Positions 9,105 to 16,905 of a stretch of DNA of 64,000 nt are shown here, piece after piece. Every line of letters starts with the position of its first letter. The stretch's first letter is position 1. The DNA is from an uncultured Oscillospiraceae bacterium (GTDB taxonomy: Bacteria; Bacillota; Clostridia; Oscillospirales; Oscillospiraceae). Location: NCBI GenBank assembly GCA_934597255.1, contig CAKTQV010000001.1:62001-126000 (forward strand). The letters are read 5' to 3'. Both the position numbers and the translations under genes were made by a program. The notes under the pieces were generated by a model. That model ran no database searches. It had not been told where the DNA came from and saw nothing but the letters and a program-made list of their open reading frames with translations.

Positions 9105-9127
9105 GCGCCTGCGCTGGCGCAGGGCGC
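9105..9127 (+). other. GC-rich hairpin between ATPase gene and SnoaL-like gene D
   Basis: CGCCTGCGC and the GCGCAGG-GCG that follows can fold with one bulged G. No U-tract follows, so it is not a terminator. It may process or stabilise the mRNA between the transporter and enzyme segments of the operon. The evidence is weak. Confidence 0.35.
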
Positions 9128-9165
9128 GGCGGCCGGATATATACGAGCATTAGCAAGGAGGAAGC

Positions 9166-9849
9166 ATGGATAAAAATTTTGAACAGCTCGTTCATCAGTA
9201 TGAGCGGGACAAGGCGATCCACGACTGTGAAAATGTGATCGGCCGCCTGTTTTACTACACGGCGACGTTTATGACCGATGAGATCATGCCGCTGTGGGCG
9301 GAACGCAGCGACTGCACGCTGGAATTTCCCTTCGGCTGCTACGACGGCATTGACGGCGTCCGCCGCTTTTATACGCAGATCATGGGAGACCGCAGCGAGC
9401 CGATGACGTATGAGCGTATCCGCGGCGTGATGAATATTTCCACGCTGGATACGGAGGTCATAGAAGTAGCGGAGGACCGGAAGACCGCCCGAGGGATGTG
9501 GTTCTCCCCTGGCATTGAAACGTACGGAAAGTCCGCCCGCTTTGAGGAGTTTGTCGGGCGCGGCTTCTGGGCCTGGTACAAGGTATACGCCGACTTCATT
9601 CTGGAGGAAGGCGAATGGCGCCTGTGGCATCTGCAGTACCGCCTCGTGTTCCGCACGGACTATCATCAGTCGTGGACGGAGACGGGCGATTATAAGGGCT
9701 ACATACTCAAGGATCCCGCATGCGACCGCGAGCCGTCTGTGAGGACGACCAGATACGATATCAACGCCATGATGGACCCCGGTCCTGACGCGCCCGTGCC
9801 GTATCACAGCTTTGACGAAGTGGCACCGGGCTACGGCTATGTGATTTGA
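9166..9849 (+). CDS. SnoaL-like protein D
   Basis: This 227-residue paralogue of A-C is encoded directly after the transporter. Motifs in order are HDCENVIGRLFYY, ERSDCTLEFPFGCYDG, IEVAEDRKTARGMWF, YADFILEEGEWRLWH, QSWTE and the terminal FDEVAPGYGYV. The AGCAAGGAGG before the ATG at 9166 is a good ribosome binding site. It is cytoplasmic, with no signal. The first core motif reads EFPFGCYDG where the others read E(M)PWG.YDG. Function is probably a cyclase, dehydratase or isomerase-like step on an imported compound; this is inference from fold and context. Confidence 0.8.
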   Translation: MDKNFEQLVHQYERDKAIHDCENVIGRLFYYTATFMTDEIMPLWAERSDCTLEFPFGCYDGIDGVRRFYTQIMGDRSEPMTYERIRGVMNISTLDTEVIEVAEDRKTARGMWFSPGIETYGKSARFEEFVGRGFWAWYKVYADFILEEGEWRLWHLQYRLVFRTDYHQSWTETGDYKGYILKDPACDREPSVRTTRYDINAMMDPGPDAPVPYHSFDEVAPGYGYVI

Positions 9850-9866
9850 GAGGGGAGGACACAGCA

Positions 9867-10550
9867 ATGACAGACAAATTGGCACAGGTTCGGCGCAACG
9901 CAGAGTATCTGGACGCCTATTACGAATGCAACAAGCTCGTTTCCCTGCACCAGATCTACATCAGCCAGGGAAAGATGGTCGAGCAGCTCGGTCTGTGGGC
10001 CGACCGGGAGGATACCAGCTTTGAGGCCGTCTGGGGTACTTATCTCGGCTACGAGGGCATCAAGCGCTGCTTTATGATGGACTATGGCGATATCCGCGAT
10101 CCCCGCAACGAAAAAGCCTATACCGGCTACATGTGCATGCAGAGCATCAACAGCGAGTTCGTTATCATTGCCGACGACATGCAGACGGCGCGCGGCCGGT
10201 ATATGGCGACGGGCGCCAATGTGATGGGCCAGGTTGCCCGGAAGGAAAGCGATAAGGGGACGGCTTACTGGGTCTATGCCAACTATGGCTTCGACTTTAT
10301 CAAGGTCGGCGGAAAGTGGAAGATATGGCATGTCAAGATGACGCCGGTGCTCAATTCGCCGTATGACACGACCTGGAGCAAGACGGCGCCCTATGAGGGC
10401 TTCCCGCTTCGGGAGACCCACGAGGACATTGCGCCGAAAATGCCCGTTTTTAACTATTCGCCCAAGACGAAGTATACCGCCGGGATGTCCTATCCCGCGC
10501 CCTATAAGACCTTTGCGGATGTGGCGCCAGGCTACGGTCCCGCGCTTTGA
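9867..10550 (+). CDS. SnoaL-like protein E
   Basis: This 227-residue paralogue begins at the ATG at 9867, 7-8 nt after AGGGGAGGA. A TTG at 9846 in the same frame overlaps gene D's end and lacks a binding site. Blocks are YYECNKLVSLHQIY, REDTSFEAVWGTYLGYEG, FVIIADDMQTARGRY, YGFDFIKVGGKWKIWH, TTWSK and the terminal FADVAPGYGPAL. It is the most divergent of the set: the PWG motif is VWG, and the CWT motif is TTWS. Several usually acidic or Cys positions are lost, so it may have a structural rather than catalytic role. Confidence 0.8.
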   Translation: MTDKLAQVRRNAEYLDAYYECNKLVSLHQIYISQGKMVEQLGLWADREDTSFEAVWGTYLGYEGIKRCFMMDYGDIRDPRNEKAYTGYMCMQSINSEFVIIADDMQTARGRYMATGANVMGQVARKESDKGTAYWVYANYGFDFIKVGGKWKIWHVKMTPVLNSPYDTTWSKTAPYEGFPLRETHEDIAPKMPVFNYSPKTKYTAGMSYPAPYKTFADVAPGYGPAL

Positions 10551-10565
10551 GGAGGTAAAACGGCA

Positions 10566-11354
10566 ATGACACTGGAAGAACTGAAATTCAATCAGGAAAA
10601 GCTGCTGGCCGTGGATGAACTGAAGCGGCTGATGGCTTTTTATATTGACGAATACAAGTGGGCGCGGCTGCCGAGCACCTGTATCGACCTGCCGTGGGGC
10701 GCGTATGACGGGTTCAAGGGCTTTGTCCGCTGCTATGTGCTCGACCACGGCTACCCCATGGATGCCGCCAAGGATTATGATTTCAAGGCGGAGGGCTACG
10801 GCCCCGGCCGTATGAGCGAGGATGGAGACGAGGACGACGAGATCCCGGGCATCATGTGCGTACATACCTTCTCCACGCCGGTCATTGAGATAGCCGAAGA
10901 CGGGCAGACGGCCCGGGGCGTGTGGCTGTCGAGCGGCACGGAGAACTTCGGTGATGGGGACCATATCCAGAACGAGCTTGACCGGGGCTTTGAGGGATGG
11001 GCCTGGTCGAAGTATGCGTTCGACTTCATCAAGATCGACGGCGAGTGGAAGCTGTGGCATTACCGGCTGTTCGGCCTGTTCATCATGAAGCACGACGAGT
11101 GCTGGACGGAAGTGCGTCCCTATGACGGCATTTCCAGCATGGTCACAACGGAGGACCGGCCCCCGGTGAATGCGCCGTATGACTGGACGATCGACTCGGT
11201 GTACCCCTGGAACTATCCGGATCCGCCCAAGCCCTACAAGACCTTTGCGGACGTGGCGCCCGGCTACGGCTATCTTGACGACAATGGGAATGTGGTGGAA
11301 TCCGTTGTGCATAACCATGTGTCCACTTATGACAAGCGGAAAAAGGCGGAATAA
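10566..11354 (+). CDS. SnoaL-like protein F
   Basis: This is the longest paralogue (262 residues). It lacks the segment around the first Tyr loop but has IDLPWGAYDGFKGFVRCY, an acidic insertion (SEDGDEDDE), IEIAEDGQTARGVWL, YAFDFIKIDGEWKLWH, ECWTE and FADVAPGYGYLDDNG. A 25-residue charged tail follows the VAPGYG signature. GGAGGTAAAACGGCA precedes the ATG at 10566. It is the last gene before a strong terminator. Function is unknown beyond the SnoaL/NTF2 fold. Confidence 0.8.
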   Translation: MTLEELKFNQEKLLAVDELKRLMAFYIDEYKWARLPSTCIDLPWGAYDGFKGFVRCYVLDHGYPMDAAKDYDFKAEGYGPGRMSEDGDEDDEIPGIMCVHTFSTPVIEIAEDGQTARGVWLSSGTENFGDGDHIQNELDRGFEGWAWSKYAFDFIKIDGEWKLWHYRLFGLFIMKHDECWTEVRPYDGISSMVTTEDRPPVNAPYDWTIDSVYPWNYPDPPKPYKTFADVAPGYGYLDDNGNVVESVVHNHVSTYDKRKKAE

Positions 11355-11384
11355 ATCCGCCGGTCCGAAGTTTGAAACGGTTCA

Positions 11385-11420
11385 GGGAAAGCGGATACGG
11401 GCATCCGCTTTCCCGTTTTT
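11385..11420 (+). terminator. Intrinsic terminator of the transporter/SnoaL operon
   Basis: GGGAAAGCGGAT (11385-11396) and ATCCGCTTTCCC (11403-11414) form a perfect 12-bp stem with a 6-nt loop, followed by GTTTTTATT. It lies 30 nt after the stop of protein F. Confidence 0.9.
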
Positions 11421-11443
11421 ATTGCAGTGATTTGGGAGCTTTT

Positions 11444-12682
11444 ATGAAAAAACAAAAACACTTTTACGGCTGGTATCTGGTGGCGGCGCTGTGGCTGATT
11501 TATTTCTTCAACATCGGCTTTCCGATGTACGGGGGAACGGTGCTCAATTCCTATATGGTGGATCAGCTTGGCATAAGCCGGACGGTGCTTGGCCTTGGTT
11601 TTTCCCTGTTCAGTCTCTGCCAGGGCCTTCCGGGGCCGCTGATCAGCCGGATGATCGAACGGCGCGGGCAGCGATTTACCATGGGGGCCGGGACGCTGAT
11701 GATCGCGGCGTCGGCGATCCTGATGGCCTGGGCCGTGCGCAGCGCGGCGGCGTTTGTACTGGTGTTCGGCGTGCTTGGCGGCGTGGGCGTCGGCTTTGCC
11801 ACGGTGGTCCCGATCCAGACGACCGTGACGCTCTGGTTTGAGAAAAAAAGGTCCATGGCGCTGGCCATCACACTTACGGCCTCGGGCTTTGGCGGCTTTC
11901 TTGCTTCGCCGGTGCTCACGGCGGTAATGGAGTTCTGGGGAAGCTGGCGCGTCGGCTGGATGCTGGTGGCGGCGGTGGCGTTGCTGGCGCTGATCCTGAT
12001 CGTTCTGTTTGTGCGCAACAGGCCCTCCGATCTCGGTCAGAGGCCGGACGGCGCGGAGGGAGCGCAGGAAGAACGGACGGCGTCCGGAGAGGACGGCGCG
12101 CGCTGGAGCGTCCGCGAGGCGGCCGGAACAAAGAGTCTGTGGATGATTTTTATTGCGGCACTTGGCTTTTATGTGCCGTATATGATGATGGTGAGCCATG
12201 GACTGGTTTATTTGCTTGACTGCGGGATAAACAGCCGGGTCGCGTCCATGTCGGTGGGCGTGATCACGCTAAGCAGCGTGGCCGGCCGCCTTCTCAGCGG
12301 TTGGCTGGGGCAGAAAAAAAGCCCCCGTCTTGTGCTGGGCGCATCGCTGTTCCTGACGCTGGCGGCGACGCTGCTTCTGGCGCTGGGCCGCACCAGCGCG
12401 ACGGCCCTCGCCTATTCCGTGCTGCTTGGCGTGGGCTTCGGCGCGGCCTTTGTGTGCGTGCCGGGGCTGGTGTCCGGCTATTTCGGCGCGGCCTCCTTTG
12501 CCGGGCTGTATGGCAGTCTTATGCCGCTGCTGACCGTGTTTTCGTCGCTGTCGCCCTTTATGGCCGGAAAGCTGTACGACGTCAGCGGATCCTACACGGC
12601 GGCGTTTGGGATCGCCATGGCCGTCAATGCCGCCGGGCTGCTCTGTTCCACGCAGATCCGGCCGCCGCAGCGCCGTATATAA
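11444..12682 (+). CDS. MFS transporter, oxalate/formate antiporter-like
   Basis: This is a 412-residue, 12-helix major facilitator. The N terminus HFYGWYLVAALWLIYFF is typical of the oxalate/formate antiporter and monocarboxylate-transporter-like branch. A cytoplasmic loop of about 35 charged residues (PSDLGQRPDGAEGAQEE and on) separates the two six-helix halves. I chose the ATG at 11444, after a modest GGGAG; the frame extends upstream through the terminator. No separate promoter is seen, so it probably depends on terminator readthrough. In context it may export a product or import a carboxylic acid related to the neighbouring enzymes. Confidence 0.88.
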   Translation: MKKQKHFYGWYLVAALWLIYFFNIGFPMYGGTVLNSYMVDQLGISRTVLGLGFSLFSLCQGLPGPLISRMIERRGQRFTMGAGTLMIAASAILMAWAVRSAAAFVLVFGVLGGVGVGFATVVPIQTTVTLWFEKKRSMALAITLTASGFGGFLASPVLTAVMEFWGSWRVGWMLVAAVALLALILIVLFVRNRPSDLGQRPDGAEGAQEERTASGEDGARWSVREAAGTKSLWMIFIAALGFYVPYMMMVSHGLVYLLDCGINSRVASMSVGVITLSSVAGRLLSGWLGQKKSPRLVLGASLFLTLAATLLLALGRTSATALAYSVLLGVGFGAAFVCVPGLVSGYFGAASFAGLYGSLMPLLTVFSSLSPFMAGKLYDVSGSYTAAFGIAMAVNAAGLLCSTQIRPPQRRI

Positions 12683-12694
12683 CCGCATCTTCGT

Positions 12695-12723
12695 TTGTTT
12701 TTCACGGCGCCCCATGATACAAT
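12695..12723 (+). promoter_or_regulatory. Candidate promoter of lysR-type gene
   Basis: TTGTTT (12695-12700) and TACAAT (12718-12723) are separated by 17 bp, 40 nt upstream of the regulator's start. The match to consensus is moderate. Confidence 0.45.
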
Positions 12724-12762
12724 AACACAGGTGTATCGATAGTCAGGGGGGACGAAGGGAAG

Positions 12763-13770
12763 ATGGACTATACACAGCTTTTATATTTCAAAACCGTGGC
12801 CAGGCTTGGCAATGTGACGGAGGCGTCAAAGGAGCTGTACGTCACACAGCCGAACATAAGCCGGGCTGTTTCGCGGCTGGAGAAGGAGCTTGGCGTGCAG
12901 TTTTTCGACCGTGTGGGCGGCAATCGTATTGAGCTTAACCACAGCGGCGAGCTTTTTCTGGCGCGGGTCGAGCGCTCGTTTTACGAGCTGGAGGAGGGCG
13001 TGCGGGAACTGAAGGATATTGAAAGCGGGGCCGGCGGCGCCGTGTCCTTCGCTATCCCGCAGAACCGCCTGCTCAGTGCGCTGGTGGCGGAGTATATGCG
13101 GGATCACCCGCAGATGCGGGTCAATCAGTCCCTGCATTCCTACCATGAGAGCAAGCAGCTTCTGCAGACCCGCGACATTGATTTTGCCATCAGCTTTGTC
13201 CGGCCGGGCGAGCGGGAAAGCGGCATTTTGTATGAGCCGCTTCTCGGCGACGAAATGTTTATGCTTGTCTCGGAGGATAACCCGCTGGCAAACCGGGAGG
13301 AGATTGAGCTTGCGGAAATACGCGATATGAATGTGGCCATCAACAATTCCTGCGTGGACTATGTGCAGACGTTCAAGAGGTACTGCCGGCAGGCAGGCTT
13401 TGAGCCGCGGACGGTCTTTGAAGGGGACGATTCGTCGGTCATGCACGATCTGCTGCACAACAATCTGGTCGTTTCGCCGATCCCGGCGGTGCTCCAGATG
13501 CGCATGGACACCGGAAACGAGCCGGCGGGGCTGCCCTCCAAACGCATACTGCCTCTGCGCATCGTCGCGCCGGAATGCCGGTATGAGCTGGGGATCGTTA
13601 CGCTGGAGGGACATTATATGACGAAAGTGTCGCGTTCTTTTCTGGCCTACCTGAAAAGCAAGCTGCCGGAGCTGTTTGAGAAATACAGGGAAGAATTTTA
13701 CGCGCGCGGACTGCTCTCGCGCCATCTGCGCAGCGGAGGGCTTGGCTCGGTGGAGTTCGGACAAAGATAA
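12763..13770 (+). CDS. LysR-family transcriptional regulator
   Basis: The 335-residue protein has the LysR winged helix-turn-helix at residues 1-60 (LLYFKTVARLGNVTEASKEL, then VTQPNISRAVSRLEKELGVQ) and a periplasmic-binding-like effector domain from about 90. An inducer would bind in the effector domain. Its position directly after the SnoaL/ABC/MFS locus, same strand, makes it the likely local regulator. LysR proteins usually act from a divergent position, so the target is uncertain. The C-terminal ~40 residues are a basic tail beyond the usual ~300-residue length. The gene converges with the next one at a shared hairpin. Confidence 0.88.
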   Translation: MDYTQLLYFKTVARLGNVTEASKELYVTQPNISRAVSRLEKELGVQFFDRVGGNRIELNHSGELFLARVERSFYELEEGVRELKDIESGAGGAVSFAIPQNRLLSALVAEYMRDHPQMRVNQSLHSYHESKQLLQTRDIDFAISFVRPGERESGILYEPLLGDEMFMLVSEDNPLANREEIELAEIRDMNVAINNSCVDYVQTFKRYCRQAGFEPRTVFEGDDSSVMHDLLHNNLVVSPIPAVLQMRMDTGNEPAGLPSKRILPLRIVAPECRYELGIVTLEGHYMTKVSRSFLAYLKSKLPELFEKYREEFYARGLLSRHLRSGGLGSVEFGQR

Positions 13771-13806
13771 AAAAGCACCGCGGCGGGATTTCCCGCCGCG
13801 GTGCTT
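13767..13806 (-). terminator. Intrinsic terminator between convergent genes
   Basis: A perfect 16-bp inverted repeat (13773-13788 with 13791-13806) is followed on the minus strand by TTTTTTAT. It ends the YhhN gene, and its stem also lies right after the LysR stop (overlapping its last codon), so it may serve both. Confidence 0.85.
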
Positions 13807-13822
13807 CCGCGTCGATTTCGGT

Positions 13823-14491
13823 TTACAGCCCCGTGCTCAGGGCGATGAGAAGCATGCCGGTGAAATAGGTGAAGCTGTTGCAGCGAAGCACCCATTTGGT
13901 CGTGCGGGCGTAATGGTGGTAGTGATGGAAGCCGAGGAAATAGTCGCTGATCATGAACAGGGCGATGCCGGAGCCGAACAGCCACTGCTTTGTGCCTCCC
14001 ATCGCGCAGGCCAGCGCGAAGCCGATGCAGCCCTGCGCCGTGGTCGTGGCGAGGTATTTGGCGAAGGTGGCGCCGTGCTTTCCCTGCAGAACGCCCTTTT
14101 TCTCCAGGACGAAATAGCCGCCCCACAGCAGCGCGAAGGGGATCGCCGCCCACCAGAGCCGCCCGAGAACGCCGGCGGAATTGGCCAGCAGCAGCTCGTA
14201 GACGATGAACAGAAAGTTTCCGATGGAGAAGATCGCCCCGCCGACTGTGAAGCTCCAGAGCAGGCAGCAGTCGCCCGCGAAGGAGAACAGGATCGCGGCC
14301 ATCTCCAGCTCGTCCAGACCGAGCGCCAGCCCGTGCGCGGCGAAATTCCGAAAGCTGTAAAGCGCGAAAAGCGAGGCCAGAACGATCTTGTTGACGGCGC
14401 GGCGGCGGAAATTGCCGCTGGTCTCGGAGAAAAGATAGGAGATCAGCAGCGTCATGTATACGAGGATGAATAGGATCAGTCGGTTGCTCAT
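13823..14491 (-). CDS. YhhN/TMEM86-family membrane protein (lysoplasmalogenase-like)
   Basis: The 222-residue protein has about seven hydrophobic helices. It contains family-like acidic motifs FSFAGDCCLLW and FMISDYFLGFHHY within membrane segments. Characterised relatives hydrolyse the vinyl-ether bond of lysoplasmalogens, and plasmalogens occur in anaerobic Clostridia, so the assignment is plausible. The ATG at 14491 has GCAGGAGGAAAC upstream. It is transcribed alone, with terminators on both sides. Confidence 0.7.
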   Translation of the reverse strand: MSNRLILFILVYMTLLISYLFSETSGNFRRRAVNKIVLASLFALYSFRNFAAHGLALGLDELEMAAILFSFAGDCCLLWSFTVGGAIFSIGNFLFIVYELLLANSAGVLGRLWWAAIPFALLWGGYFVLEKKGVLQGKHGATFAKYLATTTAQGCIGFALACAMGGTKQWLFGSGIALFMISDYFLGFHHYHHYARTTKWVLRCNSFTYFTGMLLIALSTGL

Positions 14492-14506
14492 GTTTCCTCC
14501 TGCGGA

Positions 14507-14539
14507 CAGAAAAGGGGGCCGGGTTATGCGCCCGGCCCC
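14507..14539 (-). terminator. Intrinsic terminator of the lipoprotein operon
   Basis: GGGGCCGGG (14515-14523) pairs with CCCGGCCCC (14531-14539). On the minus strand CCTTTTCTG follows. It lies 18 nt after the last lipoprotein stop. Confidence 0.7.
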
Positions 14540-14557
14540 GGATCGGTGTCAATGGGT

Positions 14558-15352
14558 TTACTGCGCGGCGTACCAGTCGGCGTAGACCATCGGGAACACG
14601 ACGCCCGCGGGCGCCTGATCGACGGCGCCGGAGCCGGTGAAGTTCTGGATGGATTCGTCGTCCGGGCTTGTTGCCGCGTCGAGCGCGGCGACGAGATTGG
14701 CCTCGTTGCCCTGCCAGAAGCTGTCGAGCATCAGCGTGTCGTACAGATACTGCTTATACTCGTCGAACAGGGGGTAATCGCCCTGGGCGGCCTCCTCCGA
14801 GGCGGGCGCTTCCGAAGAAGCCTCGCCGGAGGGCTCGCCGCTGGCCTCGTCGGATGTCTCGTCCGAAGCTTCGCCCGACGCCTCGCCGGAAGCCTCGCCG
14901 CTGGCGGAGCCGGCGGCCTCGCCCAGTGTGATGGCGGGGAACTCGGAGCCGACCTCGTCGGGGTTCGGCGTGACGGTCACAGTGCAGTCGGCGTCGATGC
15001 CGGAGATGGTGACGGTCTCAGCCGTCGGATAGGCGTTGGGGCCGCCGGTGGTGATGTTGGAATAGCTTATGACGCCGCTGGTGGTCGTGACGCCGGAGCC
15101 CTCCTCGCCGTCGGCCGTGGGGCCCATGTCGCAGGGCGCGGCGCAGGAGATCGTGAACACGAAATCCTCGCCGGCGGCGATCTCATAGGTTTCGTAAACC
15201 GAACCGTCCATGCCGTTGATGAGCGTGACGGCATAGCTGTCCGACGCCGCGGGGGCGGCCGGGCCGGCGGGCTGAACGTCGATGGTCACGCTGCAGGCGC
15301 ACAGGCCCAGCAGCATCAGAGCGGCAAGCGCCGCAGTCAGCATTTTTTTCAT
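14558..15352 (-). CDS. Secreted lipoprotein with beta-rich domain and Ser-Gly-Glu-Ala repeats
   Basis: The 264-residue lipoprotein has lipobox LCAC at about 18-20. Residues ~35-145 form a Gly/Thr-rich domain nearly identical to that of the next gene upstream (shared stretches CDMGPTADGEEGSGVTTTSG and ISGIDADCTVTVTPNPDEV). A tract of SGEA/SDE repeats then leads to a C-terminal YKQYLYDTLMLDSFW region. It is anchored on the outer face of the membrane. The repeats look like a flexible wall-spanning linker. The paired cysteines in the domain could form a disulfide. No function is known. Third gene of a three-lipoprotein operon; 10 nt from the preceding stop. Confidence 0.8.
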   Translation of the reverse strand: MKKMLTAALAALMLLGLCACSVTIDVQPAGPAAPAASDSYAVTLINGMDGSVYETYEIAAGEDFVFTISCAAPCDMGPTADGEEGSGVTTTSGVISYSNITTGGPNAYPTAETVTISGIDADCTVTVTPNPDEVGSEFPAITLGEAAGSASGEASGEASGEASDETSDEASGEPSGEASSEAPASEEAAQGDYPLFDEYKQYLYDTLMLDSFWQGNEANLVAALDAATSPDDESIQNFTGSGAVDQAPAGVVFPMVYADWYAAQ

Positions 15353-15362
15353 GGCGTCTACC

Positions 15363-15911
15363 TTATGCGGCCGGCTCTTCGCTGGGCTCGCCGGACGCTT
15401 CGCCGCTGGGCTCGCCGGAGGCGGGCGCCTCGGCCTCGCCGAGAATGATGTTGGGGAAAGCGGCGTCGACTTCGTCGGGGTTCGGCGTGACGGTCACGGT
15501 GCAGTCGGCGTCGATGCCGGAGATGGTGACGACCTCAAAGGTGGGGTAGGCGTTGGGGCCGCCGGTGGTGATGTTGGAATAGCTTATAGTGCCGCTGGTG
15601 GTCGTGACGCCGGAGCCCTCCTCGCCGTCGGCCGTGGGGCCCATGTCGCAGGGAGGATCACAGGAGATCGTGAACACGAAGTCCTCGCCGGCCTTGACCT
15701 CGTAGGTCTCGTATTCGGAGCCGTCCATGCCGTTGACGAGCGTGACGACGTAAACGTCGCTGCCTTCGGGTTCGGCCGGGGCTTCGGGAGCCGCCGCTTC
15801 CGTGGGGGCTTCGGTCTGCTCTTCGGCTGCCGGGGCTTCCGTCTTTTCGCCGCAGGCGCACAGCGCCAGAACCATCAGAATGGCCAGCGCGATCGCAAGA
15901 TATTTTTTCAT
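15363..15911 (-). CDS. Secreted lipoprotein, paralogue of the adjacent gene
   Basis: The 182-residue lipoprotein starts MKKYLAIALAILMVLALCAC, followed by a Thr/Glu/Ala linker, the same beta-rich domain as its downstream neighbour (SDVYVVTLVNGMDGSEYETY, with TISCDPPCDMGP), and a short SGEPSGEASGEPSEEPAA tail that ends the protein. The neighbour has longer repeats and an extra C-terminal region, so the pair is a tandem duplication with divergent ends. The function is unknown; a surface ligand-binding or wall-associated role is only a guess. Confidence 0.8.
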   Translation of the reverse strand: MKKYLAIALAILMVLALCACGEKTEAPAAEEQTEAPTEAAAPEAPAEPEGSDVYVVTLVNGMDGSEYETYEVKAGEDFVFTISCDPPCDMGPTADGEEGSGVTTTSGTISYSNITTGGPNAYPTFEVVTISGIDADCTVTVTPNPDEVDAAFPNIILGEAEAPASGEPSGEASGEPSEEPAA

Positions 15912-15954
15912 GATTTTCCTCCTGAAATGTAAGATTGATGAAGAAAAGCGCGGA

Positions 15955-16653
15955 TCAGTACACGCCGCCGGCGGCGATGAACTGGTCGTATGTCATGGCC
16001 GTGCCGGTGGTGAGCATACCATTGAAGAACATGTCGGCGGGGAACACGTCGAGCGTGCCGGCGTCGATGCAGGCTTCAAATTCGCCCTTCATGGTCTCGT
16101 CCATGCTGCTGTTGGCTTCGTATTCCGCGTCGAGCCAGGCGTGCAGGTATTCCTTATAGCCGGCCTCGTCCGCGCTGGCGGTGCCATGGGCGCTGTTGGC
16201 AGCGGAAGCGGAGGCGGGGGGATCGCCGGCATTGCCGCTGGCCTCGGCGGAGGGTTCGCCGCTGGCTTCGCCGGAAGGCTCGCCGCTGGCCTGACCGCCC
16301 ATCGCGCCGGCGACGGCCGACTCCTTGACCACGCCGGCCTGGAACTCATCCCAGGTGGACAGGCCGATGGTCGAGAACATCTGATCCCAGGGAGAGACGG
16401 TCTGGTCAAGTTCATCCCAGCTGCCGATGGCGTAGACCTGGTTCTTGAACTCGTCGAGGTCGGGGGCGTTCGCGCCGGCCTTTTCGATCAGGTATTCCTG
16501 ATACTCGGCCCAGGTCGGGCCTTCCGCGTCGGGGGCAACGTCGGCCGGGCCTTCCACGGCAGACTCGGCCGACGGGGTCTCGGCCTTTTCGCCGCAGGCG
16601 CACAGCGCCAGAACCATCAGAATGGCCAGGGCAAGGGCAAGATACTTCTTCAT
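15955..16653 (-). CDS. Secreted lipoprotein with Ser-Gly-Glu-Pro/Ala repeats
   Basis: The 232-residue lipoprotein starts at the ATG at 16653 behind AGGAGG. The signal peptide MKKYLALALAILMVLALCAC is nearly the same as those of two other proteins here. The mature part has two similar halves, one with WAEYQEYLIEKAG and one with YKEYLHAWLDAEYEANSS, split by a GEPSGEASGEPSAEASG repeat. These YxEYL blocks also recall YKQYLYDTL in the last gene of the operon. It is the first gene of the operon and has a near-consensus promoter, so it is probably abundant. Function unknown. Confidence 0.8.
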   Translation of the reverse strand: MKKYLALALAILMVLALCACGEKAETPSAESAVEGPADVAPDAEGPTWAEYQEYLIEKAGANAPDLDEFKNQVYAIGSWDELDQTVSPWDQMFSTIGLSTWDEFQAGVVKESAVAGAMGGQASGEPSGEASGEPSAEASGNAGDPPASASAANSAHGTASADEAGYKEYLHAWLDAEYEANSSMDETMKGEFEACIDAGTLDVFPADMFFNGMLTTGTAMTYDQFIAAGGVY

Positions 16654-16695
16654 TTCTTTTCCTCCTAAAAATTTTTGTGTTTTTTCCACAACATA

Positions 16696-16724
16696 TTTAT
16701 ATATCAGGGAAGCGGAATTGTCAA
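16696..16724 (-). promoter_or_regulatory. Near-consensus promoter of the lipoprotein operon
   Basis: On the minus strand TTGACA (16724-16719) and TATAAA (16701-16696) are separated by 17 bp, about 45 nt upstream of the first lipoprotein start. Confidence 0.8.
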
Positions 16725-16871
16725 CTACAGCCAGTTTCTTTTGTTCACGGTTTATTTACAAACAATTGCGTCTTTGTTCACCAATTATGACGGAAGCTGT
16801 GGCATTATACAGCTGCACACCAGAAAGAAGCTTTTCATTTTCACTCCTCTCTCTTTTAGATCCAAGCAAAG

Positions 16872-16900
16872 ACGGCCCGGAACGATTTGTTCCGGGCCGT
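16872..16900 (-). terminator. Hairpin, probable terminator of transglutaminase-like gene
   Basis: ACGGCCCGGAAC (16872-16883) pairs perfectly with GTTCCGGGCCGT (16889-16900), just after the transglutaminase-like stop. The minus-strand tract after it is only CTTTGCTT, so efficiency is uncertain. Confidence 0.6.
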
Positions 16901-16905
16901 TTCCT

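Noticed and set aside
1..13770. Bile-acid-inducible (bai) operon
   Set aside because: SnoaL-like, FAD and MFS genes recall baiE, baiJ/P and baiG, but there is no BaiB CoA ligase, no BaiCD/BaiH old yellow enzyme, no BaiF CoA-transferase, and the transporter is a peptide-type ABC system.
14817..14912. Repeat tract encoding SGEA/SDE considered as a CRISPR-like or satellite repeat
   Set aside because: The units are 12 bp, in frame with a lipoprotein, with no spacers; they are coding low-complexity repeats.
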